Assembly: GCA_947499955.1 (NCBI GenBank)
Contig: CANMQI010000002.1
Span: 1-64,000, forward strand
Reading direction: 5' to 3'
DNA: 64,000 nucleotides
From: an uncultured Granulosicoccus sp.
GTDB lineage: Bacteria; Pseudomonadota; Gammaproteobacteria; Granulosicoccales; Granulosicoccaceae
How positions within the stretch are numbered: position 1 is the first letter of the stretch; every line of letters starts with the position of its first letter. Of this stretch, positions 8,150 to 17,655 are shown piece after piece. The notes under the pieces were generated by a model that worked only from the letters and a program-made list of their open reading frames with translations, did no database searches and had not been told where the DNA came from. A program made the position numbers and the translations under genes.

Positions 8150-8494
8150 TCGATTAGCCGGCAGCGTGCAGTTTCTCTGGTTCGGGTGGAAATAGAGGCC
8201 ATGGCCATGGCTGTGGCCTGGCTGTATGGCAACGACAGCCGCTCAGGCCGCTGTCCGGTTTCCGGGGTCCGCTATAAAAGGCAACACACACATCTCGATA
8301 ACCCCGCGCAAGTACAAAACATCCCAATGGAGAAACCGCGACGGCTCCGGCCGGGCAGGACAGGATCTACCCACGCATCAACAACCCGACGCTACCGCCT
8401 GGTCAAGGCCTGTCTGCCACCCGCTGTAAAGGGTGGGCTATCGGACGAGGCAAGAGTTGGCACCTCGGACTGGCATTCACCGACGACTACGATT
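8150..8494. other. Intergenic region without a supported gene
   Basis: Overlapping frames here (such as one starting at 8186) have low-complexity, Arg-rich translations and no recognisable domain. A short stem CCACCC-GCTGTAAA-GGGTGG near 8418-8437 could act as a terminator after DUF3010. Nothing else seen. Confidence 0.4.
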
Positions 8495-9067
8495 TCATGA
8501 CTCTACGCGTTCGAGTTTGGCCAGAATCTCTGTCATTTTTTCACCATTGTTGATCCTTTCGAACTCAAGCTCCAATCCGTTATTCTTCAGAGTCCTGCTG
8601 TAAACGTGCAGCTCATAGCCGCCATGCTCCAGAATATACAGCGCGCTGACAGTCAAGGTGTTTTTCTCGAGCCCTGCCCAGACGTAGGGATCGGCGTTCT
8701 CCTTGAGTGGGTCATAGGGAACAGTGTTTCCAAAGCTGTTGGTCGTCATCGATGATGCGAAAATACCGGGTCGCGGCGAACGATAAAAGTTGATGGATGG
8801 AGCAACCACTCGCCTTTCACCATCAGGTAGATGGATAACGGTAGTCCACTCGATAGTGAAGCCTTTCTTTTCCCAAGGCTTGATCGTCACGCCCAGCTCT
8901 CGCTGCGACATTTCGCCCTTTATGACATCAAGAGTATTGCCCTTGTAGGTGCCGTAAAACGGTTCCAGATCCACCGTGAATTTGGGTTGCACTTGAACGC
9001 CGCACTGAACTAACAGTAGACAGCCAAAAATCAGGGTAAATCGTACAAAACTGCTGGATATAGGCAT
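8495..9067 (-). CDS. Lipoprotein of unknown function
   Basis: A 190-residue protein with a clear lipoprotein signal: hydrophobic stretch FTLIFGCLLLVQ then lipobox LLVQC with C23, so it should be lipid-anchored in the envelope. The mature part is beta-rich (EPFYGTYKGNTLDVIKGEM, FTIEWTTVIHLPDGE, YELHVYSRTL) with a lipocalin- or calycin-like feel, but no family is recognised. It is flanked by non-coding DNA on both sides and reads as a single gene. Confidence 0.7.
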   Translation of the reverse strand: MPISSSFVRFTLIFGCLLLVQCGVQVQPKFTVDLEPFYGTYKGNTLDVIKGEMSQRELGVTIKPWEKKGFTIEWTTVIHLPDGERRVVAPSINFYRSPRPGIFASSMTTNSFGNTVPYDPLKENADPYVWAGLEKNTLTVSALYILEHGGYELHVYSRTLKNNGLELEFERINNGEKMTEILAKLERVES

Positions 9068-9434
9068 TGACCCTCCCGTATTGGATTAACTGCTGAAGAA
9101 ATTGAGAGGCTTACTATCAACCAAGCACATGAGTAAAACAGGAATTGCTGAAAAACACGGAAGAGTTCAGTCCTGGCAAAGACCTGCGGTTACGCAACAA
9201 ACTACTCCAGATCGAGCACGATTGCCAATTCCAGAAACCATGACGCTCCGCGGTGTCAAAGCTCAAGTGCAACAGTCGGGGTAATACCTAAGACTACCCG
9301 ATCAGGCGTCTTCATATTACAACGAAGAGGAGTATGCAAATCTCCACCGCAATTCTTGTCCCACTAGATATGCAAGTAGATAGATCCATGGCTGACTGTC
9401 GACTTGTACACGCTTATCACCAGGGCAATCTCTG
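9068..9434. other. Intergenic region
   Basis: About 370 bases between the 5' end of the lipoprotein gene (minus) and the 3' end of the VOC gene (minus). A 60-residue frame at 9102-9284 has no ribosome-binding site or family signal and is not supported. The lipoprotein promoter should lie just above 9067. Confidence 0.4.
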
Positions 9435-9470
9435 TCATCGTGTCTCGCTCAACAGGCAGAGACACGATGA
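9435..9470. terminator. Hairpin downstream of the VOC gene
   Basis: TCATCGTGTCTC (9435-9446) and GAGACACGATGA (9459-9470) are a perfect 12-bp inverted repeat with a 12-nt loop, 8 bases beyond the stop of the minus-strand VOC gene. A T tract is lacking, but position and stem strength suggest transcription termination or mRNA 3'-end protection. Confidence 0.55.
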
Positions 9471-9478
9471 CCGCCAAG

Positions 9479-9862
9479 CTATTTCATCGAGTTGAACCCG
9501 ATCATGTTCCCCTCGGTATCCTGGCAAAGAAGAATCCAGCCAAAATCTCCAATCGAGAACTTCGGTCTGACCACAATGCCGCCGGCTTCAACTGCACGCG
9601 CTTGTTGCACGGCGCAATCCTCGACCATGAAGTACACAATGGTTCCGCCGACACCGGGGCTTGCGTGAGGTGATTTCGTCAGGGCGCCGCCCGCGCCATA
9701 GGCGCTCATGTCAGCGGGAAAGCTCATCATCTGCGATTCACCAGTGGGGTCGCCCATGGATTCAAGCTTTGATCCGAGCATTGCTTCGTAAAAGGCTACG
9801 GCCCGGTCCAGATCATCAACATAGATATCGAACCATCCTACTGCGTTCATTTTACTCATCAT
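9479..9862 (-). CDS. VOC-superfamily (glyoxalase/bleomycin-resistance-like) protein
   Basis: A 127-residue single VOC domain: VGWFDIYVDDLDRAVAFYEAMLG at residues about 8-30 is the typical first beta-alpha-beta module. The second module ends in CQDTEGNMIGFNSMK. Metal ligands of true glyoxalase I are not obvious (no His in the first strand), so the reaction is unknown. Start ATG 9862 (or 9859) follows AGAGGA; an upstream frame to 10015 overlaps the next gene and is rejected. It lies 37 bases after the NTF2-like gene on the same strand, probably one transcript, divergent from an FtrA-like regulator. Confidence 0.8.
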   Translation of the reverse strand: MMSKMNAVGWFDIYVDDLDRAVAFYEAMLGSKLESMGDPTGESQMMSFPADMSAYGAGGALTKSPHASPGVGGTIVYFMVEDCAVQQARAVEAGGIVVRPKFSIGDFGWILLCQDTEGNMIGFNSMK

Positions 9863-9899
9863 GTAGTCCTCTGTGATATTGGTCTTGAAGGGGAGTCGG

Positions 9900-10304
9900 T
9901 CAGGCAGCGGTGACTTGCGCTTGTTCATCTGTGTCCACGGTGCTTTCCAGGTGCCAGATCTTTGAAACGATCTGCCAGCCCTTATCGCCAAGGACAAAGC
10001 CCAGGTGGTCGACAAAAACGCTCTGGTGCGCTCGTATGCGGATCTTCACGGTCGCACTGATCGGGGACAGGAAGTCGATCAGCAGCACCTCGGCCTGGCG
10101 CTCCTGGCCTTTGCTGGCAGGCGATACGCGCCCTGCCACATCGCGGCTGAAACTGTCTATCGGCTCGACAAAGACGGTGCCGTTGTCCGCATCGAACAGG
10201 CTGGATTGCGGGTGAAACACCGCGTTCAGCTTGTCGACGTCGCAGTGGTGGATGGCGTCGAAGTACGTGTCTATCGCGGCCAGAAGGTCAGTGTTGATGC
10301 TCAT
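9900..10304 (-). CDS. NTF2-like / lumazine-binding-type protein
   Basis: A 134-residue protein of the SnoaL/NTF2-like fold. It begins with the helix NTDLLAAIDTYFDAIHHCDVDKLNAVFHP and continues SSLFDADNGTV, with the ending WQIVSKIWHLES. This is the pattern of the lumazine-binding-like group, often found beside AraC/GlxA regulators. Reaction or ligand unknown. It is the first gene of a probable two-gene unit with the VOC protein and is divergent from the regulator at 10403, which likely controls it. Confidence 0.7.
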   Translation of the reverse strand: MSINTDLLAAIDTYFDAIHHCDVDKLNAVFHPQSSLFDADNGTVFVEPIDSFSRDVAGRVSPASKGQERQAEVLLIDFLSPISATVKIRIRAHQSVFVDHLGFVLGDKGWQIVSKIWHLESTVDTDEQAQVTAA

Positions 10305-10365
10305 CGTTCTGTCTCTGTCTCAATGTGTTGAACACAGTTTGCGGCAGGCAGAGAATTTGCGATAC

Positions 10366-10379
10366 TGTCATAATTGACA
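10366..10379. promoter_or_regulatory. Short palindrome in the divergent promoter
   Basis: TGTCA (10366-10370) and TGACA (10375-10379) flank TAAT in the 98-bp space between the NTF2-like gene and the FtrA-like regulator gene. It is a plausible operator for the regulator, inferred from position only. Confidence 0.35.
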
Positions 10380-10402
10380 ACATACAGCCGGATACTGCCA
10401 AG

Positions 10403-11398
10403 ATGCCCCAATGTGCCACGTTTCCCGAAAAGCATCCGCTGGTGTGCGCCATTGCCTATGACGGCTTGTGCACCTTCGAATTCGGTATCGCCGTGGAACT
10501 GTTCGCTCTGCCGCGACCGGAGTTCGAGAACTGGTATCGGTTTGCGACCGTCAAGGCGGAGCCGGGCCCGATACGCGCTCTCGGGGGCATCACCGTGGAC
10601 GCACAGGATGATCTGGTGCTGCTGCAGGAGGCCAGCCTGATCATCGTGCCCGGGTGGCGGGGAGCGGATACACCGGTGCCAGAAGACCTGTGTGAGGCTC
10701 TGCGGGCCGCACATGAGCGCGGTGCACGTATCGCGTCGATCTGCTCTGGCGTCTTTGTCCTGGCTGCGGCCGGATTGCTGAACGGGAAAAATGCAACCAC
10801 ACATTGGCGTTATACGGACACGCTTGCGGAGCGTTATCCCCAGATCACTGTCGACCCGGATGTCCTGTTCATCGAGAGTGAACGCGTATTGACGTCTGCG
10901 GGGTCGGCAGCGGGCCTGGATCTGGGCTTGCACATCATCCGGCAGGACTACGGTGCTCAGGTCGCCGCCTCTGTCGCGCGGCGATTGGTTCTGCCAGCGC
11001 AAAGAGACGGCGGTCAGCGGCAGTTCGTACCCCGCCCGGAACCCAAGGCTCGCGTGGGATCAGGTCTGTCTGCACTGCAGGATCGCATTCGGGCATCCAT
11101 CGACGAGGATTGGCCGATCGAGCGCATGGCCAGTGCTGCTGCCACCAGCAGCCGAACCTTGGCACGGCGATTCCACGAGGAGGCTGGAACAACCCCGTTG
11201 AACTGGCTCAAGGTGGAACGTGTGTCGAGAGCCGCGGAGTTGCTTGAAAACAGCACCATTCCCTTGTCGGACGTCTGGGGAATTTGCGGGTTCGGCTCAG
11301 CCGAAACCTTTCGCCGGGAATTTCGGAAGACGATGGGTATTCCGCCTGTTCGATATCGCGAGCGACTTGGCTCAGTCTTACGAAATCAGGGCGTTTGA
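10403..11398 (+). CDS. GlxA/FtrA-type transcriptional regulator (DJ-1/PfpI + AraC HTH)
   Basis: A 331-residue regulator. The N-terminal DJ-1/PfpI-like domain (residues about 10-190) contains YDGLCTFEFGIAVELFALPRPEF and the elbow ASICSGVFVLAAAGLL with a Cys at the nucleophile position. The C-terminal AraC-type double helix-turn-helix (about 225-320) contains ERMASAAATSSRTLARRFHEEAGTTP and GFGSAETFRREFRKTMGIPP. It resembles FtrA-type activators. ATG 10403 starts at the conserved protein; the 10325 start lies in the divergent promoter. It probably controls the NTF2-like/VOC pair; the signal sensed is unknown. Confidence 0.85.
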   Translation: MPQCATFPEKHPLVCAIAYDGLCTFEFGIAVELFALPRPEFENWYRFATVKAEPGPIRALGGITVDAQDDLVLLQEASLIIVPGWRGADTPVPEDLCEALRAAHERGARIASICSGVFVLAAAGLLNGKNATTHWRYTDTLAERYPQITVDPDVLFIESERVLTSAGSAAGLDLGLHIIRQDYGAQVAASVARRLVLPAQRDGGQRQFVPRPEPKARVGSGLSALQDRIRASIDEDWPIERMASAAATSSRTLARRFHEEAGTTPLNWLKVERVSRAAELLENSTIPLSDVWGICGFGSAETFRREFRKTMGIPPVRYRERLGSVLRNQGV

Positions 11399-11659
11399 AG
11401 GTATTTGATATCAACCATGGCGCTTGTTCCTGGGGCAAGCTTTGCTAATTGCACCAGCCATGATCGCCCACCATCGGGAAATGTCGTCATCCCGACCGGC
11501 GATGCACCCATCAAGGGATACTGCGAGATCGTAGGTAATGGTGCCCATGACAACTCGCATTGTCAAAATCAGACATGAAATTCCATCGTGCCGAGGAGTG
11601 CTATCAGCTGATCAGCATGCTCGCCTACAGGGACATACTTGATAGAACAGACTTCGTCA

Positions 11660-12598
11660 TCACTGACAGGATGTAACGTAATCTTTCGTACAACTGCAAC
11701 TACGCCCGTCATCGGCTACCCACGACTCGGTAGGGGAAAATGCCCGGTCATCATCCACGCACATGTATTGAAACTGACTCGGCTCGGTACGAAAGATGCG
11801 GGGTGCTTCGCTTGCTGACCAGCCGCCAACCGATTCAGCACCACCGGCGTAATAGTCATTACATGCTTCGGTTGCTTCGCCGAAAGTGCCTACACTGATA
11901 CTGATTCGTTTGCGGTCCACGAAGTCCAGAGTCTGGCTGTCTATTTGTGCCGTCGAGATGCCAACAAACAGAACGGAAAAGTCGGATTGGTCAATCGTGC
12001 AGGTGACACGACTCCTCGAGTATCTTGTGAAATGACCCTCGGTTCCTCGCAGCATGGAGTTGGAGCTGATGCTATAGGAAGTGGGATTTCCTTGATCATA
12101 ATTGACCACCGCACCATTGATTGTATTGTCTGCCAGCTGATCGTAACGAAACTCCGCGCCAGAACGTGTGTTGCCAACATGTTCGCCAGTGTCGGTTGCG
12201 ACGAATACCGTAGTGCGCTCCTCTTCGTGGTAATAGCCGCCAATATCAGGAGGCGCCAGACCGGTCAGTGCCTGAATGGTGAACCCTTGAGCCGATGCCT
12301 CGTCAATCGCGTCGCGAATGACTGTCTGATTCAATATGGCTTCCGGGCTGGAGAAATCGCCGGGTACCGTCTGGTCCAGAGGGGATACGTCATCGACATC
12401 GAGAAAACCGTCGTTGTCGTCATCCGTGTCAATGGTATCAACGGTGCCGTCACCATCGGTATCCAGTGAGTCACCCGTAACAGGGTCTGGTTCGTTGGCC
12501 TGTGGTGTCTTGCTGTCACCGGAACAAGCTGTGATAAACGCCAGGGTAGCTGCTGCCGCAATAAATTTCGAATTCACTGGTGCCAGAACTCCTGTCAT
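11660..12598 (-). CDS. Lipoprotein with thrombospondin type 3-like calcium repeats
   Basis: A 312-residue exported protein. The signal ends in FITACSG (lipobox Cys near residue 25), so it is likely outer-membrane anchored. A linker carries Asp-rich calcium-binding repeats (DTDGDGTVDTIDTDDDNDG then FLDVDD, residues about 45-70) of the thrombospondin type 3 kind. The remaining 240 residues have several cysteines, including a closing CSCTKDYVTSC, and no known domain. It appears to be a single gene with about 260 non-coding bases below it and 200 above. Confidence 0.7.
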   Translation of the reverse strand: MTGVLAPVNSKFIAAAATLAFITACSGDSKTPQANEPDPVTGDSLDTDGDGTVDTIDTDDDNDGFLDVDDVSPLDQTVPGDFSSPEAILNQTVIRDAIDEASAQGFTIQALTGLAPPDIGGYYHEEERTTVFVATDTGEHVGNTRSGAEFRYDQLADNTINGAVVNYDQGNPTSYSISSNSMLRGTEGHFTRYSRSRVTCTIDQSDFSVLFVGISTAQIDSQTLDFVDRKRISISVGTFGEATEACNDYYAGGAESVGGWSASEAPRIFRTEPSQFQYMCVDDDRAFSPTESWVADDGRSCSCTKDYVTSCQ

Positions 12599-12803
12599 AT
12601 AGCGTTACAGACCATACTACCGCAATTGTAATAACATCCTGAAAGGCCTTGAGCTTCACCATTCAGCAAACATGAGTGACGCCGTCCGATAGTCGCCCGC
12701 AGTCGCGTATCTTTGTGAGTATCAGGTCCATGAATATCTTGTCAGTTAAGTGCTGAAGCCTTACCAGCATTATCACGCAATAATTTCCAGGAGATGAATC
12801 AAT

Positions 12804-12995
12804 ATGCCATTGCTTATCGTAGTGCTGGTGTCAACCTTACTCTTCGGTTGTGGAACTTACAAAGGCGGTGAAATATGGAGGCGCAGTACCTGTAATGAGC
12901 TGGCGGATGCTGATGAACGTGATAGGTGTCTGGAGGAAGCCACGAAACCGGAGAACGAATACAAGCGAGACGTGGACGAAGCTCTGGAACGTTGA
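12804..12995 (+). CDS. Small lipoprotein
   Basis: A 63-residue protein: signal MPLLIVVLVSTLLFGC with lipobox LLFGC (C16), then a charged 47-residue tail containing STCNELADADERDRCLEEATKP with two cysteines. AGGAGATG at 12789-12796 is a strong ribosome-binding site 7 bases before the ATG. It precedes the alcohol dehydrogenase gene by about 80 bases. Function unknown. Confidence 0.65.
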   Translation: MPLLIVVLVSTLLFGCGTYKGGEIWRRSTCNELADADERDRCLEEATKPENEYKRDVDEALER

Positions 12996-13076
12996 ATCCG
13001 AGTGAATGAATCATCCACCGCTCCAGTATGATCGTTGGTAATTCATTCGCAAGTAATCAACTGCAGGGAATACAAG

Positions 13077-14069
13077 ATGCTGGCCACACGCCTGTTCAAT
13101 GTCGGAGACATTCGCACCGTCGAGGTACCAGAGCCGGAGCCCGGCCCTGGTGATATCGTTGTCAAGGTAGAGGCTGCCGGAATCTGCGGTACTGACAGGC
13201 ATCTGTTCAAGGGCGAGTTTCCGTCGGTCGCCGGCACCACGCTGGGTCATGAGTTTTGCGGCATCGTGGTGGATGCTGGCACGTCCGGTTTGTCAATTGG
13301 AACCAGAGTCACGTGTGATCCGAACACTTGGTGTGGGTCGTGTTTTCAATGCCAGCGCGGGCGGGTCAATCTGTGCTCGAACAATGTCGCGACGGGTATC
13401 GGACGCGATGGTGGCTTCGCGCAATACTGTGCCTTCCCTGCGCACAAGGGGCATGTCCTGCCCGATGAGCTTGACCCGTTGTTTGGGGCGCTTTGTGAGC
13501 CATTGGCCTGTACCTTACACGGCATGGACATCGGCAAGGCAAACGCCGGTGAGCGAGTGCTGGTCATTGGCGGTGGGGTGATCGGTTTGCTGGCCGTGCA
13601 ATTGGCAAGGCTTGCCGGTAGTGAGGTGATGCTGCTGACGCGAACGGCGAGTAAACAAGAACTCGGCCGTGCCTTGGGTGCCGGGCTTATCGCCGATTCC
13701 GAAGCCGAGGTTCGTGAACAATGGCCGGAAGGCGCTGACCTTGTGGTGGAATGCGCCGGTGTGGATGCAACGGTTTCCATGTCCCCGCGACTGGCCCGCG
13801 CTGGTGGGCGAGTGGTGGTACTGGGTGTGCTAGCCGACGGCGCCAAGGTCTCCATAGAGCCGTTCGACCTGCTGTTTCGAGAAGTCCAGATGCACTTCAG
13901 TTTTCTGAATCCGTTCACTCATGCACGTGCAGCTCGAATGATTGCAGATGGCGTTATTGATGTCGCGCCGCTGATCACCAGGACAATATCCTTGCACGAA
14001 GCGCCGGATGTCATCGCCAACCCGGTAGTCGGGGGGGAAGTACGCGCTATCGTCGTGCCGGGTGCATGA
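13077..14069 (+). CDS. Zinc-dependent alcohol/polyol dehydrogenase (MDR family)
   Basis: A 330-residue NAD(P)-dependent medium-chain dehydrogenase. The catalytic zinc region has AAGICGTDRH and GHEFCG. The structural zinc lobe has four cysteines in CDPNTWCGSCFQCQRGRVNLC order, and the nucleotide-binding loop is VLVIGGGVIGLLAVQLA. It is closest in pattern to sorbitol/threonine/L-iditol-type dehydrogenases; the substrate is not determined. ATG 13077 follows GCAGGGAA and starts at the conserved N-terminus; an in-frame 13035 start adds 14 odd residues. Complete and probably active. Confidence 0.85.
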   Translation: MLATRLFNVGDIRTVEVPEPEPGPGDIVVKVEAAGICGTDRHLFKGEFPSVAGTTLGHEFCGIVVDAGTSGLSIGTRVTCDPNTWCGSCFQCQRGRVNLCSNNVATGIGRDGGFAQYCAFPAHKGHVLPDELDPLFGALCEPLACTLHGMDIGKANAGERVLVIGGGVIGLLAVQLARLAGSEVMLLTRTASKQELGRALGAGLIADSEAEVREQWPEGADLVVECAGVDATVSMSPRLARAGGRVVVLGVLADGAKVSIEPFDLLFREVQMHFSFLNPFTHARAARMIADGVIDVAPLITRTISLHEAPDVIANPVVGGEVRAIVVPGA

Positions 14070-14178
14070 ACATGCTACCGACGCAGGCCTGAACACCATG
14101 AAGCCGCTATTGAATGAACAGGACTACGCGACACGTACCTGATGGTTCAGTGGCGGCTGATCGGTTTCAGGGGCATGC

Positions 14179-15351
14179 TTAATTGATCAGATACCGGTTC
14201 TTCTGCGAGTAGAACGAATACGCCGTGATCTGCCCTGTCACGATAGCCGAGAACATCAACAGCGCCGAGAGCCCGATATCGGGAGTCGACAGAATCGGTT
14301 CATGCAGCAGGGACTCGCTGGCGCCCACCAGTACGCGACTACCCGGTACCAGGATGATGATGCCCTGGACAATGTAGATAGCCCCGGTGAGTTTCAGCGT
14401 CTTGGCCAGCCAGGTACCGTACAGCGTGATCACGACCGTGGTGACCCAGGTGCCCACTATCCAGCCACTGCCCAGGTCCAGGTACCAGGGGCCCCACATG
14501 CCCAGAATGGAGACGGGCAGGGCGTAGATGATATCGATGAATCGGGTGTTGAAAATGATTCCCAGAGAGAGTGACAAGGCCGGCAAGGCTACAAAGGGCA
14601 TCCAGCTGGCCACCTCGTTGATATTCAGTTGAGCCACCGACGCTCCCCAGAGATTATCCCCCAAGGTCAAACCCATGTAGATGCCGATGAACAGCTTCAC
14701 CAGTATGAAGATGGACTGGGCAAACAGGCAGGTGCCCGAGATCAGATCGTTGAAGGCCAGACATTCCAGAGAGTTGGCAATCGACAAGCCAGGCACGAAC
14801 AGCACGATGGCGGCGATACTCAGCGCCCAGATGGGGACATCAATGCCCAGATAGCTCACGAGAGAGACTGTCAGTCCAGTGACGAAAGCACTGAAGAATT
14901 CCACCACGATCTTGTGGTCGTCACGACAGAGGTACTGGCAGACCCAGACCAGAAAGCCCAGGAGGAAGGCCATCATGACAGCGTTCATGGTGCTGCCGAC
15001 CAGCACCAGAAAGGCGGGCGGTATGGCCATATTGGCCAGCATGGTTTGCCAGGTGGAATAGCGAGTGGCTTCAGGTACCGCCATGTTGCTGGGTTCGTTG
15101 ATCCGGATGATGGTATTGGCCAGCAGGCTCAGGTCGATGGATGCAGGTTCCAGCTGCTTGATGATGACCTTGTTGTCGAAGTCCGGGAACTGATAGTTGA
15201 TGGCAGTCGGGCTCGCCTGCACCACCACGTTCACCCCATGTATTCGCGCGTAGTGATTGACGTATTTGGCGATCTTGTAGGGGGCGCAACCACAACGGTG
15301 GAGTGTCTCGCCGGTTTCTACGATCTGATCAACCAGGAGTTGCTCGGACAT
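14179..15351 (-). CDS. ThrE-type threonine/serine exporter
   Basis: A 390-residue inner-membrane protein of the threonine/serine exporter family, combining the DUF1212-type N-terminal module and the DUF3815-type C-terminal module in one chain. The soluble N-terminus (residues 1-115, with VETGETLHRCGCAPYKIAKYV) is typical. About ten membrane segments follow, starting with FLVLVGSTMNAVMMAFLLGFLVW. It likely exports small amino acids by proton antiport. It is a single gene with no obvious partner. Confidence 0.8.
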   Translation of the reverse strand: MSEQLLVDQIVETGETLHRCGCAPYKIAKYVNHYARIHGVNVVVQASPTAINYQFPDFDNKVIIKQLEPASIDLSLLANTIIRINEPSNMAVPEATRYSTWQTMLANMAIPPAFLVLVGSTMNAVMMAFLLGFLVWVCQYLCRDDHKIVVEFFSAFVTGLTVSLVSYLGIDVPIWALSIAAIVLFVPGLSIANSLECLAFNDLISGTCLFAQSIFILVKLFIGIYMGLTLGDNLWGASVAQLNINEVASWMPFVALPALSLSLGIIFNTRFIDIIYALPVSILGMWGPWYLDLGSGWIVGTWVTTVVITLYGTWLAKTLKLTGAIYIVQGIIILVPGSRVLVGASESLLHEPILSTPDIGLSALLMFSAIVTGQITAYSFYSQKNRYLIN

Positions 15352-15500
15352 GATTCAGTGGTTTTGTCGGAGTGAGGAATGGCTCTGACAGGTCTCTGTC
15401 AGTCGCCGGATGGATGCCAGTGCGAGCGCGCGGGTAGTGTATAGGAGTGATTGGTGCGCGGGTCGGTCACGGGGCCATTCGGATCAGGTCAGACTGGATC

Positions 15501-15550
15501 CGTGCCGTGCCGTGCCGTGCCGTGCCGTGCCGTGCCGTGCCGTGCCGTGC
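15501..15550. repeat. Tandem 5-bp repeat (CGTGC)10
   Basis: Ten perfect head-to-tail copies of CGTGC occupy 15501-15550, about 150 bases upstream of the ThrE-type gene start. The surrounding 15352-15754 region has no supported gene. The repeat could alter spacing upstream of the exporter gene if copy number varies, which is inference. Confidence 0.9.
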
Positions 15551-15754
15551 TGTTGAACGAGATCGTCCAATGCGGTTCCGGGTGGCTGGAGTAGTTGAGG
15601 CGGTACGTCATCAGGTGCAGCGTGCGTCAGGCAACGCAGGTGTTGACTGATCAGCAGGCGAGCCTGCGTAGAGTGTTACACGGTCTGCACGGGCACTTCA
15701 ACGAGGCATGCTACAAAAAGGGGGCTGGGGTAATCGCAGCTCTCAGTAAGCAGA

Positions 15755-15778
15755 AGGGGCGCCATGGTCGGCGCCCCT
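15755..15778. terminator. GC-rich hairpin
   Basis: AGGGGCGCC (15755-15763) and GGCGCCCCT (15770-15778) form a perfect 9-bp stem with a 6-nt loop in the space below the Ig-like secreted protein gene. It may be a second terminator for that minus-strand gene. Confidence 0.45.
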
Positions 15779-15877
15779 ATCGGTGTTGCTGATCAGTGCT
15801 GTAAGCGAAGCCGTCACTATCTGGTACCAGGCTTCAGCTGACAAGGTTGACGTTGCAAACCTTGCCAGCATGAAAGT

Positions 15878-15893
15878 CCAGGGCAAGCCCTGG
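15878..15893 (-). terminator. Probable terminator of the Ig-like protein gene
   Basis: CCAGGG-CAAG-CCCTGG lies 10 bases beyond the stop codon of the minus-strand gene at 15903. On that strand it is followed by ACTTT, a weak U tract. Short GC stem and position favour a terminator. Confidence 0.5.
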
Positions 15894-15902
15894 CCCTTCG
15901 CC

Positions 15903-17402
15903 TCAGGCGGGGTCGAGTACCGTGACAGGCACGAGCAGTTGGATGGAAGACTCCGGCTGCTGGCTATCCAATGCAATGATTCTGATTTCCCGCGTTCCTG
16001 TCTCACCTACGCCTGGTGTCCATGAAAAGGTTCTGGTTCCATTCAGGTTGTCTCTGAACGAGGCGCCGGCTGGGGGGGTGTCGATATGCATCCACGGAAC
16101 CGTACCGTTCGAATGAATCGCCTGAACGACGAATTCCAGGTTCTGACCTGCGGTGATGGATTGTGGTGCAATGTCGGTAAAGAACATGCCGCTGCTATCC
16201 GTCTGCGCATCGCCGCTAACGGTAATGGTGAGAGTACTGGTGGTAGTCAGTGTCGGATCAACGCCATCAACTGCTACCGCACGAACTACGTGGGTTCCGA
16301 TACTGTCGAGCCCCGGTGTCCACCGGAGTGTGCGTGTGCCGTTGAGGTTGTCAACGAACAAGGCGTCAGCGGGTGCGTTTTCAAGATACAAGCCTGGAAC
16401 AACACCGTCAGCATCAGTCGGGCTTATCAGTACTTCCAATTGCTGTCCCGCAGCAACAGTGGTGCTTTCGAAGACGTCGATGACAGGTGCTGCGTTGACC
16501 GAGGTATGGGAGTCTGGAATGAGAACCGAGATCCTTATCACTCTTTCCGTGGTCAGGGATTCATCCAGCGCATCCTTCGCGACAACAACCACATCGTGTT
16601 GACCGGCATCAAACTCGGTGGGTTGCCAGTACAGCGTTCTGGAGCCGTCACCGTTGTCGTTGAATGACATGGTGCTGGGTGCCTGAGCCAGATACAAGCT
16701 GGGTACAAAGCCTTCTGGATCCTGCGGCTTCACCAGTATGCTGATGGCATCGCCAACCTGGACTGTCTGGTCTGGGAAAGCTGGCAGGAGAGGTACAAGG
16801 TTGGCTGAGTCTGGCGCTGGTTCTGGCGTGGGTTCAGGGGTCGGTACTGGCGCTGGTTCCGGAGTCGGCTCAGGAGCGGGTTCAGGTGTTGGCTCAGGTG
16901 TTGGTTCTGGAGCTGGTGTTGGTTCTGGGGCTGGTTCTGGGGCTGGAGCTGGTGTTGGTTCAGGAGCTGGCGTTGGTTCTGGAGCTGGTGCTGGCGTGGA
17001 CCCTGGAAAGTGCTTGTTCAGATTCCAGGTGGGACCAATGATATTACAGCCCTGTGGGCCCCTATCAACACGTCCCGGACAGGTGTGCTCATCACCGGCG
17101 TCGTTCGGTGGACCGTTGCCGCACTGCACATCGTTGTAGACAGGATTGCCATTGGAGCCCGGTCCTGAACCGATCTTTGCGCAAATCTGTCGTACTGTCT
17201 TCTGTCCCTGCGCGGTGTTGATCTTGATGTTTCCTACAGCATGATCAAACGTGGTGTCGCAGTAGCATTGCCCATTTGCCGAGTAGCTGTCCTTCCAGCC
17301 GGGCCTCGGGTTATCTGCCTGCGCTGCAAGCGGCACCATCACAGAGGCGGCCAACAGGGCACAGCTTCGCAGGTATTTCAGGAAGCCCTGTTCCACTTTC
17401 AT
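15903..17402 (-). CDS. Secreted protein with Pro-Glu-rich stalk and three Ig-like domains
   Basis: A 499-residue exported protein. The signal peptide [20 protein letters not shown] is followed by a Cys-rich domain of about 110 residues ([32 protein letters not shown]). A low-complexity stalk built from APEPTP-type units spans residues about 140-210. Three Ig/cadherin-like modules of about 95 residues follow, each with the same [15 protein letters not shown] / [13 protein letters not shown] / [13 protein letters not shown] strand. Such stalks and modules are typical of surface or adhesive proteins. ATG 17402 is preferred over 17531 because it begins the signal sequence. Confidence 0.75.
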   Translation of the reverse strand: MKVEQGFLKYLRSCALLAASVMVPLAAQADNPRPGWKDSYSANGQCYCDTTFDHAVGNIKINTAQGQKTVRQICAKIGSGPGSNGNPVYNDVQCGNGPPNDAGDEHTCPGRVDRGPQGCNIIGPTWNLNKHFPGSTPAPAPEPTPAPEPTPAPAPEPAPEPTPAPEPTPEPTPEPAPEPTPEPAPVPTPEPTPEPAPDSANLVPLLPAFPDQTVQVGDAISILVKPQDPEGFVPSLYLAQAPSTMSFNDNGDGSRTLYWQPTEFDAGQHDVVVVAKDALDESLTTERVIRISVLIPDSHTSVNAAPVIDVFESTTVAAGQQLEVLISPTDADGVVPGLYLENAPADALFVDNLNGTRTLRWTPGLDSIGTHVVRAVAVDGVDPTLTTTSTLTITVSGDAQTDSSGMFFTDIAPQSITAGQNLEFVVQAIHSNGTVPWMHIDTPPAGASFRDNLNGTRTFSWTPGVGETGTREIRIIALDSQQPESSIQLLVPVTVLDPA

Positions 17403-17655
17403 GGAAATGACTTGAGGGGAGTGTTGCATCGCAAGTGCGAGCATTCGTCGACTGTGGGTCATGACAATTCTGTGCGTAAAACAGCGTACTATCGCTCGGA
17501 TTCGATTTTGATTCATCATTGTTGTGAACAATTTTCGAGAATTGCGAGCTGTTTCTCACATTGCATGGGCGTTGAATATCTCTCGTAATGGGGGTCGTAG
17601 TCGGCATGCGGTTGGATGTGGTGTCGCTGGCAAACGTACTGGAACAGAGGTGAAG

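Noticed and set aside
14629-15375. A 248-residue plus-strand frame inside the ThrE-type gene
   Set aside because: Its translation is His/Gln/Asp-rich, typical of antisense of a membrane protein, and it fully overlaps a clear exporter gene.
16738-17139. Gly/Ser-rich plus-strand frame (GSGVGSGAG)
   Set aside because: It is the complement of the Pro-Glu-rich stalk of the secreted protein on the minus strand.
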